Source of the DNA: Platerodrilus igneus
Taxonomy: Eukaryota; Arthropoda; Insecta; Coleoptera; Lycidae
Direction of reading: 5' to 3'
NCBI GenBank assembly: GCA_036346225.1
Contig: JARFIW010000999.1
Location: 7,993,501-8,057,500, forward strand
DNA: 64,000 bases
Both the position numbers and the translations under genes were made by a program. Below the pieces are notes generated by a model. That model made no database searches. It was not told where the DNA came from and saw only the letters and a program-made list of their open reading frames with translations. Positions 10,482-21,517 of the stretch are shown in pieces. Each line of letters opens with the position of its first letter. Position 1 is the first letter of the stretch.

Positions 10482-11596
10482 ATGGTGTTAAGTACAGAGG
10501 AGAAAGTGTTTCTGGTAGAGCATTATTTTCGTTCATACGGAATCGGCCGACGTAATGGTGCAAGTTTGCTATACGTGTCTGATCAATTCACACAAAGGTT
10601 TAATAAACGTTCTCCAAGTAATGCTGTAATTTTGAAGGTTATTGAAAAGTTTAGAAATACAGGTAGTGTATTGTGCCAACGAAAAGGAAACTCAGGGCGT
10701 CCCAGGACAGTTAACAACAACAATAACCATGAACGTGTTTTTGAGCAAATCTTAGAAAATCCGAAAGTCAGCCAGGCAAGGACAGCGTTACAACTTGATT
10801 TAAAAGAACTTCCTTTCAAAGAATCCTGAAGGAGCTGGGTACATTTTCGTATGTGATTCAGGTACATCAACAACTACATCCTCGGGATTATCGCAGTAGA
10901 GTGGAATATTGCGCCAGAATTCTCGCGTTACAGTATGAAAATCCTGAATTTTTGAAAAATGTTTGGTTTTCAGACGAAGCACATTTTCACTTGTCAGGCT
11001 ATGTGAATCGTCGCACAAATCGATTTCTGGGCTTTGCCAGACCCGATGAGGTTCAAGAGGTTCCTTTACATAGTGAAAAAGTGAGTGTCTGGTGTGCTGT
11101 TTCCGGACACGGAATCATTGGTCCGTACTTTATCGAAGAGAATGGTAGGCAAGTCACACTTAATCAACAGAGGTACAGACAAATTTTAACACGATTTATC
11201 CCTGATCTACGTCAATTCTGTCGTGCACGTAACTTGGCATTTCGAAACCAATTTTTTCAGCAGGACGGGGCAACTTGCCATACTGCTGCCGCAATTCGTC
11301 AATTTCTTCAAGAACATTTTCCAAGCAAATTCATATCACGATTTACTGACTTCCCTTATCCTTCACATCCTCCAGACCTCACACCTCCAGACGCATACAT
11401 TTGGGGCATGGCTAAAAATGCCGTTTTCAAACGGGCACCACAAACCATCGATGAATTAAAGGATGCCGTTAGAGTCTTCTTCGCAGCCCTGAGACAACCC
11501 TTATTCAATAACATGACCAGAAACTTAGAACATCGTTATGAAGTCTGTCTCGAACGAGGAGGTGCACATTTAGAACATATAATAAAGTGTCAATAA
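10482..11596 (+). pseudogene. DD41D transposase with a single frameshift
   Basis: The first ATG is at 10482 (MVLSTEEKVFLVEHYFRS). The N-terminal part is the helix-turn-helix DNA-binding region, with a GRPRT linker at about residue 75. The frame shifts near 10803 at an AAAA run, then stays open to 11596. Catalytic Asp codons are at 10973 (SDEAHFH), 11264 (QDGA) and 11390 (PPDAYIWG). The last two are 42 codons apart, so 41 residues lie between them, giving DD41D rather than mariner DD34D or Tc1 DD34E. This type is known from the rosa group. The enzyme would cut at the terminal repeats and reinsert the element at TA. All three catalytic residues are present. The frameshift is one base, so it may be a sequencing error. 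Confidence 0.92.
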
Positions 11597-11629
11597 TATG
11601 TATTTTTTAAATATACAAAACAATTACAA

Positions 11630-11659
11630 TTTCAGTACTGTTTATTTCGGGCAATACTG
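11630..11659 (-). repeat. Right terminal inverted repeat of the DD41D transposon
   Basis: Exact reverse complement of the left repeat, followed by TA at 11660-11661. Confidence 0.95.
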
Positions 11660-11661
11660 TA

Positions 11662-13669
11662 GTATGCAATACAAAATGAAACAATAATTTTTATTTTGGT
11701 AATTTATAATATATCATGCTAGATTCTTATCATTTTTGTCATTGGCGATTTGGCAATGCTTTATAATTTAAAAAAATATTTCTCGTGTTTATTTTTTCCA
11801 TTTTAAAAATTTTTGCCGGACCGAAATCATATTTACGTGCAGAATTTTCTTTTCAAATGTACATTTTTTTTTTAAATCAATGGTTGTTCCATGGTAATGG
11901 CCTTGTTGGGTATCATAGCATAGCTGGCATTGGAAGAACTTAAAGAACAGATTATACAATAATATACATCAATTAATTAACAATAATTTTCTGAGTATTT
12001 AGTTTGAGAAATCGGTAGCTAGAACTAAATGTAGATAATTGGCATGCAAAAATTTAAACGGGCAATCAAACCATAAGCATATATTCATCATTTATGAAGT
12101 AGCTGCCTCCATAAATTCAACTGTATTTTACGGCATAATAAAATCTCCAGGTAGCGTCCTTATTTAAACTTAAGTTTGTCAATCCTTATTTTAATTAAAA
12201 AATTAACAAAATTTATGGTATACGAAAAAACTGTGGTATTTTGTATATCACCTATGTACTAAAAACTCATGCAGAAAGAAGTTCAATGTCAACAATATTT
12301 GAAGTTGTTGCTGGATATTGAAACTTGTTTACCAGACATAAAAGCTCAGACGAATGTAATTCATTTTGACTCGACCGTAATAACCACGCGTAAGGATAAC
12401 ATATATAAACAACTCCAAATCGAGTAGAAATTCAGTCTTTATCCATTTTTATCTAAAGAACAAAAACATATTAGTGCGCTTGTGATTGTTATCCAAGCAA
12501 TCTGGTATTACGCTATGTTCAAGCTACGTTAATTAGATCACACTACACACAACAGTGATTGTTATTCTGGTTAACATATTGCTCTTTCATTACAGCGCTG
12601 GTGATTGTTATCCCAGTTCAAGAACTATAACGTCGCTGATTTTTATTCCGGCAGCACTCCACTACTTATCATTACACAATTAGTAAATGTGTATCCTGGC
12701 AGCATGAAATTTTTCTATTCTATTACACAGTCAGTAATTACATTCTGACCTCACCTTACTCGCTTACATCTGGAAACACAAAGCACCATCCAGCTGACGT
12801 CGACAGTCTGCTAAGTTTTGTCAACGAATCAATGACAATGTGTCGTGGAAGCGGTAGCTCTGTCTTTGTTGCCGACAGTCACTTCTTGAGTATTTGTATC
12901 GTACGGTCGTATATCATAAAGTGAGTTTTGCGGAGAAAACTTTATTAAGTAAAGTGGCTATGAGAAATTGCTGGAAATTATTTTGGAGTTTAAATTATGA
13001 TCGTAAGAGGGCGAAATCACAAAGATTAACGACAAAAATCTTTCAAAATTTCAGTACATGTATTATGTTCAAAACGTGAATCGACGCTTTAATTATTTCT
13101 GTAAAACTTTGATCTTAACTTGTTTTTTTGTAGACTGCATAAGGACAGTTGTAGGACAATCGGTCTACATGTAAATAGGGTTATCTGATATACCACATGT
13201 TAGAATTTAATGTTCTTAGAATCGTTTAAAGAGAATTTCTCGATGATCAAGAAAAACTATTAACTTAATTTTTCTAGTGTTTTAAAATTTGCTAGAGGGC
13301 ACTTTTCCCGATATAAGTTTTTGTCCATTTACTTTAAAAATCAAATGGAAAGGCATATTAATCTGATATTACATCAGTTGAAAATGAACACTCGTCCGCA
13401 AATAAAACGTGATTTAAAATTTTTCTGAATATGACGCATCCCTTGCATGCTCTAACAAAAGAGACTCATTCTCTTGAAAGAAATTGTATATTTTGTGTTG
13501 AAAAGTCTTTACATTAAATTGACACAACTTAATGTTAGCCACTACTTAAAACAAAAAACAAACTCGTACATATATCCCCTGGCTACTATGAAATCATATT
13601 TATTATTATTTAACATATCATGTATAACAAAGGTAAAAAGAAAAACTTAAAATTATAGAATATAAAACA
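11662..13669. other. AT-rich DNA without a supported gene
   Basis: No ORF of note. The 61-codon ORF at 12894-13079 has no recognisable domain and is typical of chance frames. A degenerate tandem array lies at 12482-12760. Confidence 0.45.
12482..12760 (+). repeat. Degenerate tandem repeat, units of about 35-75 bp
   Basis: About six diverged units begin with variants of GTGATTGTTATCC at 12482, 12555, 12601, 12636, 12682 and 12733. Several end with CATTACA or TATTACA before the next unit. Spacing varies between 35 and 73 bases. It looks like an old minisatellite or part of an unknown element. Confidence 0.55.
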
Positions 13670-14480
13670 TATCCGAAAAAGTTCCAAAGGAAGAAAAGGT
13701 TCCCATGACTGAGATTGCATTCTCTTTCTGAATTGTGATTCCTATCATTTAAACAATATATGAACGAGGTTTCGGTTCCCCAGTATGAAGAGGTAATAAA
13801 CCTACAAGTTTGTTCATGAATTGAATGGCTTTATCACACCAGGGTCCTAAAGTTTCAACGGCAAATGGAAGAAAAATTAGATTGTGTTCTTGAAATGAGC
13901 TATTTTTCCTGACTTTCGCAGCGGCAGCGTTCTTTGCTACTACACCTGCTTCCTTTAATGAAGTATCCACATAAGAAGGGACAAGAGTGTCAGATACAGT
14001 GGCGTTTCAAATTAAGCATTGATCATTCTCCCATGGAATTAACGTCATCCCATCGACACGTTTTTCAGCCTCTCTAACAAACCCAGAGGGCTCCAAACGG
14101 CTTGGTATTTTAATAGATCCAAGACTACGCATGATGATATTGTTGAGTTCCTGGTGTCTGTAATGTCGTCCTGCACTTTTCGAGCAGCTAATGCCGTAAT
14201 GTCCATATGGATCTACTTTTTCCCCACAAAAACAGATGTGTGGTACGCAATACTTGCATCCAACACGTAGTCAAATTGAAATTCTAAAATGGTTATCCAA
14301 GAGTGTTCCCACAGAACGAGATGGGAGTGCAGTTAGCCAAGCATTTGATTCACACTTCCCTAGAGCCAATGCCAGCGTTACGGATGGGAAATGAAACAAG
14401 CAAATATTGTTCCAGTGATAGAGAGCAGTTGATTAAAAAATCCATATTTGCTTTGACTTTGTTATCAATTTCTTGTATAA
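13670..14480 (-). pseudogene. CCHC knuckle and restriction-like endonuclease region of the LINE, broken
   Basis: Minus-strand translation gives a Cys/His block around 14260-14175 (YCVPHICFCGEKVDPYGHYG), the CCHC knuckle that precedes the endonuclease in R2-type elements. It is followed by KRVDGMTLIPW and then NATVSDTLVPSYVDTS, equivalent to the D...D nuclease core. The codon pair expected to be Trp-Asp just before ATVSDT reads stop-Asn. This looks like two G-to-A changes on the coding strand and removes a likely catalytic Asp. The open piece 13970-13749 continues the C-terminus (MDTSLKEAGVVAKNAAAAKV), and the frame is traceable to about 13670. Family membership is inferred from motif order. 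Confidence 0.72.
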
Positions 14481-14487
14481 AAGAATT

Positions 14488-15933
14488 TCAAAGCCAAAGA
14501 GGCGATGTCTGCATTAAATAAATCAATTTGGGTATCGCAAAACAATGACGCAGAAGATAATAAACTACGTGATAGTTTTTAAGTAATTTAAGTCTTTCGA
14601 AGAGGAGGTCCATCACGGCAAACTTTGAATCATAAATACTGGCACAAGATCTTGGAGTGATTGGAGGACCAAGCTGAGATACATCGGTTATGATTTTTAT
14701 TCCAGGCGATATAGTGTTGAAATGTTGATGAATGAAGGAGTAATTTTTCCCAACAAAGTGTAGCTCGCATTTCGAAGAATTCACAGTGAGTCCAAACTTT
14801 CCGCATTCTTCAATTATCGTGGTAAAGTCTTTCAGTACGAATTCCGGTTCGCCAGCAATAGTTCCATCGTCCAAGCTATGATGTCAACGATTCGATTACT
14901 GGGTGAATAGAAAGGCAAAATGTCCAGGCCCTCCAGAGTTTCTTTGCTGACATCCGGAAGCAGATGATATTGCCCATTTTTCTAAAGTAAGGAGAGTTGG
15001 GTTTGAATATGCTTGCCAAATGAAAGAGAAAAGTTCAGGCACCATTTCTTTCACAGCGTGAAGCAGCCTACCCCGGTGAACCGTAATAAAGGCGTTCTGG
15101 AAATCTATTTTCAAGAGAACTTTGCTTCGCTCTTGGTTGAGGTCCAAAAAGGTTCTAGTTGAATGGACTATTGCTTCGCAGCCACCTCTGGTAGCGAAAC
15201 CAAGTTGGAGTGATCTTAACTTTGCGGCCACTTTATCTTGAACTGCGTAGAATCCAAGTTTTGTTGCCAGTCTGCGCAGAATCATCCCAACAGCAATAGG
15301 GCGAATTCCGCCATCTTTTTTATTGAGGGCGCAAAGGTTTGCCTCGTAAAGGACGGGAGTAATCAATTTATTCACTTGGCCAGCCAGAAGAAAATTGCAG
15401 AATTTAGTTAAGTAGGTGAGCAACCTCGATCCAGCCTCGCCATTTCGAGAGCCAATCAAATCTTTTAGATGCTGTGGATGAATTCCATCAATTCCTGATC
15501 CTGACCCACTTGAAAAACTAAAGATTGCTTGTCGCACGTCCTTTTCGGAAATCAATATAGATTCCACATCCTCAGGTGGGCTCGAAAGATTTAAAGTTGA
15601 AGGCGCTTTCGGATGTTTCTCCACGAGTTTATCATATGTGTCTCTGTTGATAGGAGCCAATGCTTCTGTGGAAGAAGGAATTTTCACGGCACCATTGATG
15701 TCACCATCGTTGATCTTAGATATCACTCGGTTGGACAAGCTCGTGTCTTTAGTTTTAATCTTCAAAGAAAAGGAGGAATTTCCATTAATATTGTCTTTCA
15801 CCAGTCTTGCTAAGGATTTGTGCTTTGAGAAGGAAGGAACACAAAGGCAAGAGAAAGCGAAGGTGAAAGCGGAGATCCACGAGCGAAGATTGTTTTTAGT
15901 TGTACAATTTAAAAGCGGCAGTAAATCTAGCAC
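14488..15933 (-). pseudogene. Reverse transcriptase of the PHD-finger LINE, broken
   Basis: The main frame 15933-14896 covers 345 codons. The N-terminal third is a linker. RT motifs follow: GSGSGIDGIHPQHLKDLIG, a pre-motif block near residue 150; KDGGIRPIAVG near 210; then motif A, KIDFQNAFITVHRG, near 280, with the first catalytic Asp. The motif B block (CQQRNSGGPG) is distorted by a frameshift just before 14896. Frame 14874-14488 continues with motif C, SLDDGTIAGEP, which keeps the two Asp residues although Tyr is replaced by Ser. Such enzymes copy element RNA at the cleaved target. Frameshift at about 14890 and stop at 14488. Confidence 0.85.
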
Positions 15934-16035
15934 CTTTCGGAATTCGTGTTAGGCTTTGATTGAACTTTTCATATTGACTATTTGATCGATGATAGACCCC
16001 GATGAAGGCAAGGACAATTGCGATACGAGTAGATT

Positions 16036-16344
16036 TTAGTGAGTACGACTTTTGTGAATTTTGAAATCCCTTTCTTCATTGTATTTTTTATGAGAGAGGG
16101 AATCGGGACAGTGGGGGCATGATATCATTCCAGAGGAACAAGTGGAAATTGAAGGCTGTATGCTTGAAGAAGCTTCGCATTTAGGACAGAGCCAAGTGCC
16201 ATCAGACAAACCAATCTGCTTAACTTCTTCATCATCGAGTCCAGCACAGATAGAGTGATACCAAATTAAACATGGGTCACATTGAATCCACTGTTCTGAG
16301 ATGCTTGCTTCTCTACAAGGGCATAAATTCTCATTATAATCCAT
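16036..16344 (-). pseudogene. N-terminal PHD finger and C2H2-like finger of the LINE
   Basis: The frame starts with ATG at 16344 and runs 102 codons. Residues 8-55 form a PHD-type finger: CPC, then CDPCLIWYHSICAGL, then WLCPKC, giving the C4-H-C3 pattern. PHD fingers usually bind histone H3 tails. Residues 75-102 contain CPHC and a final HKSRTH, a C2H2-like finger that could bind DNA or RNA. A stop after residue 102 separates it from the RT frame, which opens again about 100 bases downstream in the same direction. I read it as the amino end of the retrotransposon protein, not as a host chromatin gene. Confidence 0.78.
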
Positions 16345-16349
16345 TTCAT

Positions 16350-18393
16350 ACGCTTGTAGATTTTTCTGATTTCCTTTTATTTAATTATAGTTTATGTATA
16401 TACATTTAATGATCGGAATTTGAACATGCATAGCTCTCCTTGTTACGTCAATCATCATTAATCCATTGACTCCCCATTATTAGTTTGTCGTAAAATATAA
16501 AGATAATTAACTGCAAATTTGAAAAAATTAATTATATCTGTCGACAGTTGTCACTTCAAATTTACAACTATTGCAAAATTAAATTAGGAACTGTTTCTCT
16601 TATTCTATTTTTGTAGAGTATTCATAGGATTTAGTTGAAAATTTGGCCAGTTTTTTAGTATATAAAACACTTAATGATTACAAAATAAATGAATTTTATC
16701 GACAGACAACCACACTATTAAGTTACAGAAAACCGTATTTACGTACTTTGTGAAAGGTTTATAATCTACCTGTTTTGCGATACAAATTACCTTCCTGCAC
16801 GTATGTTAAAGTAAACTAAACTACATTCGAATTAATTAAAAAGGGATAAATCTAGACATTGTTCAAAATGTTGTTCTAATTAAGAATTTAAAAAAGTGTT
16901 GTTTTATGATATGTCGTCGACAATTATAGGTTATGAAAAATATGTAGAATTTTCAAACGATTATATGAAAGTTATTACAAACTGTTAATGACCTTTTCTT
17001 TACTTTTTAATATTGAAGTATAATATTTCTTTGGTTTCAGATTTTTTTAAACTCTGAAGTTTTAGACGGTCTTAAAATAATAAAAAGTGATTAAATGAAA
17101 TACAAAAATGGTAATATGAAGATATATTAACAGTAAAAAAAAGGACTACGTTCGTGAACTAAACTTACAATAAATAATGCAACCATGCGCACGTAATTAT
17201 TACTTTACTGATTACAGTCCATATCTGTTAAGAATAGTTATTTATTACATAATAAGGAAGTCATTCCATACGCGTAACCTTGCCACACGGTACTATACCG
17301 CCAACATTAACTTTAAGTATGAGTTAAAACCATTTGCGTTAATAATCTCAGAATAATAAGCATTTCGTATTAAATATTACTAGATAAATATTATCTCTTA
17401 TCAAGGATTATGTATAATCCAGAATATATCATAGACGCCATGATACCACAGTTTTGATTGTTTATCAGTTGAACTAAGTACATGTTGTTTTACATTATTT
17501 AAACATTCGTGTCAGTGACTAATATTTGTTAATGGAATTATTGCCACATACATCTGTTTCGGCAAAAATGCCTTAGTTCAAATGTCAAAAATTAGCTAAC
17601 AGTTACTAAAATGCTTCTACCAAATTAAGCCTAACTGTTCATCACTATACTTGATTTTCAACCAACCTCTTGTCTTTTCTACAGCGTATATATTTTCTTT
17701 TTTTACTACATGATGCTGTCTTTTTTGCTAATTTTTCTTTATCTTCTCTCTCACTTCTGATCCTCCTCAATTAATACTAAAATATCGTATTTTTGTTTTA
17801 GTTATTTGTGTTTATTCTATATTCTAGATACTTTTAGTCTAAAAACTTTGGGAGGTGATTAGACTGTATTAAAATAATTTCTTTCCTGTAATCATGTTCA
17901 AAAATACACCCCCTAAAAGATCAAAAGTGCAATTGTTTCCACGATAATAAAGCTTGCAATTTTATAAAAATTAGAATTGGATTTTTTTGCACAAGTTTTA
18001 ATTTTGTTAACTAGAAGTGTATGCCGCTTAAAGAAGGCATTGGTATTTAAACGACTATGAATGTCTGGTTTTTAGGAATTTTTAAAAATACCGTAGAAAA
18101 CTAAGAAAATACTGGAATAACGTAGGGTCTATGTCTTTCCAGAAAAGAAACGTTTCCAAAGTAATAGTTAGAAAAAAAAATTATAAAAATTACCTGCTAA
18201 ATAGGCGACCCATCGTACGGACAGGCACAGGGGTCCATAGATTTCACGATTTAATTGCGTTTATCCTAGTAATTAGACTAACTAGTGTTTTCGTAGCTAA
18301 TAATTTGTTTGTTATCATTGCATATGATTTAATGAACATAATTTTTGACATTTGGACACGTATATAATTACGAATTTATCGTACCAAACAGTT
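16350..18393. other. AT-rich DNA without a supported gene
   Basis: Two kilobases with stops in all frames apart from a 78-codon ORF at 18131-18367 (+), which is hydrophobic and lysine-rich without a recognisable domain. No repeat or element end was seen. Confidence 0.45.
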
Positions 18394-18397
18394 AGCG

Positions 18398-19046
18398 AGT
18401 TACGTATTGCATAAGTCACATATAAGTTAGATTAAATTACATAAATATCCGTGGGAGCGAATTGCTTCCTTTCAAGATTGGAAATATATATATTTATTTT
18501 AGGTTAAGCTTGTCAATTTGTAGACACATTAATATGTATATATAGTAATAAAAGTCACCCTTAAACTTAACACATCCGTGGGAGCGGAATGCGTCTTTTC
18601 AAAATAATAAATGTATATATTTACTTTAAGTTAAACTTGTCATATTAATCAAAGTTGCCCTTAGACTTTATTTATCATAGGGAACCTACCATAGTGGGTG
18701 GCAGTTGCACTCCTTAACAGACTGATTTATCTCACTTAATATTTATTTTATGTTTGGCACAAATCCTCCGGATGACGGATAAACGATGTAAACACAGCTG
18801 CAAACGCATGGGAACCAAGGCTGTTCACACGACCAATGCAGAGGGTCATGGAAGGAAAAACATAAATACCAGGGAGAAACGTTTCGAAGGGCACTTCATT
18901 TTTAGATTTCATTTAAACTTCAAGTTATAGTTTAGTTTATAGTTTAAGTTAAATGTATGTACACATCGTGTGTAAATGTTCATAGTACCAAGTTGTTGTA
19001 ATAAATGTTTCTATAAATCTTCTTTTGTTGATAAAGAACAAAATTT
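18398..19046 (+). repeat. 5' LTR of the errantivirus-like provirus
   Basis: Begins AGTTACGTATTGCATAAGTC, as errantivirus LTRs often begin with AGT. It contains two copies of a module starting ATCCGTGGGAGCG, at about 18448 and 18574, the second followed by TATATATTTACTTTA. AATAAATG near the 3' end may serve polyadenylation. Compared with the 3' LTR it has about 30 extra bases just before its end (around 19013-19040). The end at 19046 is placed by the primer-binding site. Confidence 0.85.
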
Positions 19047-19064
19047 TAGCGCAGTGGGTAGGAT
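19047..19064 (+). promoter_or_regulatory. Primer-binding site of the provirus
   Basis: TAGCGCAGTGGGTAGGAT directly follows the LTR. It is close to TGGCGCAGTCGGTAGGAT, the tRNA-primed site of gypsy and related errantiviruses. Confidence 0.7.
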
Positions 19065-19442
19065 ACTCGAAGTCCAGTATCGCACTAAGACTATTGTTTC
19101 GACAATTTTCCAGGTATTAACAAACTGTTTTAGATAGTCGAAGAAAGTACCTTTGAAGGAAAATCGGAATGGAACAAAATCGTCCATGTCAAGTTCGAGA
19201 ATAGAACAGGAAACAGGAACCAAAGGCAGATATACAACAAAAACTTGGAAAGGCCAGGAAAAGGAACAGAAAGCGTCCAGATCCTAGACGCATACAATGA
19301 AAGCAGTAATAATCCTGTAAGTAAATCCTTTATTCCAAAACAAAATTAAAAAATTACTAAAATTTTCTTAATTTGAAGTCACTATAGAGATAGTTTCTAT
19401 TATAGATATAATTAGGGTTAGAAATTAAAAAAGAAATTTAAA

Positions 19443-20214
19443 ATGACAGAGAAAGTGGATTATCAGTTATTAAGGCTATATTTAGATGCGATACCGCATT
19501 ACGACGGTAATCCGCATACATTGAATATATTTATATATAATTGCCACAATTTTCTGAACACGTTTGGTAGTAAAACGAACGATACATTAAATAATTTTCT
19601 TATAAGAGCAATTTTAGGTCAAGGTAGAGCTTTAATATTAATGAGGCTCTAGAACAGAATTAAGAACATGGGAAGAGGTAAAAAATACTCACAGTTTGTG
19701 CTTTGGCGATCATCGAAGTGTTGATTGTCTCGTGTAAAACCTAATAAAATGGAACTCTATACCGCTTTGGTATGCGATGCCAAGACGCACGTAGCTTAAT
19801 AATACCAAAATAAAATTCGATGAATATTCGTATTGAAGAACGCGCATTACACGTTAAAAATTATAACGGAGTAGCTTTAAAAACTTTTATAAGAGGACTT
19901 TCGGGACAGATTCAAACGAATGTTAGATGAGAAACCCGGATAGTTTAGAATCAGCCATGAATTTTGTAATTGAGGAAGAAAACTTTTTATACTCTACGAA
20001 CCAACATAGTAACATAACCGCACATTTTAACTTTAGACCCGAACATAAGATACTTCCTGGAAAACATAATAACGTAAGACCGCACTTACCATTTAACAAT
20101 CGAGCATCATTTTATAGAAATTTTCAGAATAATGCTTCTTCAATTATACAAAGACAAAATCCCCAATTTCAAGGACAATATACGCAAAACACCTTTAAAC
20201 AAAGACCACAATGA
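19443..20214 (+). pseudogene. gag: Errantivirus-like gag, broken
   Basis: An ATG at 19443 opens 69 codons (MTEKVDYQLLRLYLDAIPHY) typical of errantivirus gag amino ends. After stops and frame changes near 19650-19830 the gag core resumes. It includes ALKTFIRGLSGQ at about 19876-19911, a match to the capsid region, and NPDSLESAMNFVIEEENFLY at 19934-19993. The tail to 20214 is Asn/Gln/Pro-rich without a zinc knuckle, as in this group. Gag would form the capsid shell. The small spacing to the leader and the following pol fit one transcript. At least three lesions. Confidence 0.75.
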
Positions 20215-21517
20215 CAACATAACCAATATAATCCACAACGACAATCATCTTTCACACAACAAGTACCGAATCAATTCAATCAAAGTTCTAATCGAGTAAG
20301 ACAAGATAATTATAAAGCAGAACCGATGGATACCTCATCAGGTAACACACTACTTAGACCTAAAACTACCCATAATACGAACAGATTTTACACATAAAAC
20401 GTAAGCAATACAAACGACTCTCAAGATCATTTTTGTAACTCCGAAACCAACATGAACCCTAGTACACGCGACTTTGACAGCACTTACAACTATAATGAAT
20501 ATAAAACGAATGAAGAATCTTTTGTAAAGCCACCGGACGAACAAACACTTCAATCGCAGGATATGTGCGACAGTCAATTTCCAAATCACCCAACGTAATA
20601 CAAATGAACACTTTTAAATCACACCTTCCATACATTTTTATCCCGCAAACCAACGCAAAGTTTTTGACACTGGAAGCACAAAAAGCTTGATGAATCCAGA
20701 ACTAGCCAAAGTATTTTATAATTCAGCCATTCGCAATGAGGAATTCACTATTCAAACAGCGCATGATACCTCTTATTATAATTAAATAATTCAAATACCA
20801 ATTTTCGACATTTTTAATACTACACAACCCATAAATTTTACTTATTTAAATTCAGTACGAAATATGATGGTTTAATCGGACTAGATTTACTTAAACAACT
20901 AGACGCTAACATCAATATGATAACGAACGAATTGACAACTCCACGAACAAGAATACCCAACTTATTAGAATCCACAGTAAGTGAGAGAAATTACCAAATA
21001 ACATTATCACCGCGTGCACACACCGTTGTAAAAATACCTGTAATTATGAAGGACGGTATAGATATACATAACTATACAGAATTCAAAAAGGATTAGAGAC
21101 ACTAAGAGCACTTGTAAATGTAAAAAATTATTGTGCATTAACTACCGGTACAAACAGTGAAGAGCAGTCGACAAACCTGACATTTACAGAACCATTACCG
21201 ATAGAACCCCTTAATATAATTGATTTAAACTTTGTCTACAAAATGGACACAGATGAACCCTTCGAAACCCAACATGACAATATGTTAAAGGAAAATTTAA
21301 AAAACGTTCGAGTAAATCACTGTAACCGAGAAGAGAAAGAAGCTATTAAAAACTCTGTTACGAATACCGCGACATATTTTATTGTGACCAAATTCCACTT
21401 AGTTTTACAAACAAAATACGACATAACATTAGAACGAAAGACGACATCCTTATTTTTACAAAATCTTACAGACTCCCTGAAATACACAGACAGGAAGTTA
21501 GGGACCAAATCAAAAGT
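20215..21517 (+). pseudogene. pol: Protease and pre-RT region of the provirus, heavily broken
   Basis: Between gag and the RT frame no frame stays open for long until 21243-21524. That open piece is charged and occupies the position of the segment just before the RT palm. Around 20660-20700 a sequence reading FDTGSTKSL after frame correction could be the retropepsin active site, but I see it only across disrupted frames. The assignment is mainly by position in the element. Confidence 0.5.

Larger units (their letters stand above)
10346..11659 (+). mobile_element. DD41D (rosa-like) IS630-Tc1-mariner transposon, full-length
   Basis: A 1314-bp element has perfect 30-bp terminal inverted repeats, at 10346-10375 and 11630-11659, beginning CAGTATTGCCCGAAATAAAC. 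It is flanked by a TA dinucleotide on each side (10344-10345 and 11660-11661), the expected target duplication. It encodes one transposase whose only visible lesion is a frameshift near 10803. Perfect repeats and an almost intact gene suggest a young insertion. Confidence 0.95.
13670..16344 (-). mobile_element. Non-LTR retrotransposon with PHD finger and restriction-like endonuclease
   Basis: A minus-strand element reads, from 5' to 3': PHD finger plus C2H2-like finger (16344-16036), reverse transcriptase (15933-14488), then a CCHC knuckle and restriction-like endonuclease region (14480-13670). The order RT, CCHC, endonuclease is that of R2-group LINEs. The PHD finger in place of the usual N-terminal fingers is distinctive. 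The exact clade cannot be decided here. Stops and frameshifts make the copy inactive. No poly-A tail or target duplication was identified. Confidence 0.8.

Noticed and set aside
13749..13970. Independent small gene (MDTSLKEAGVV...)
   Set aside because: It continues the C-terminal region of the minus-strand LINE.
16036..16344. PHD-finger protein as a host chromatin gene
   Set aside because: It is directly followed, on the same strand, by an RT of a LINE; the layout fits one element.
18131..18367. 78-codon ORF as a gene
   Set aside because: Low-information, AT-driven composition, no domain and no splice or start context.
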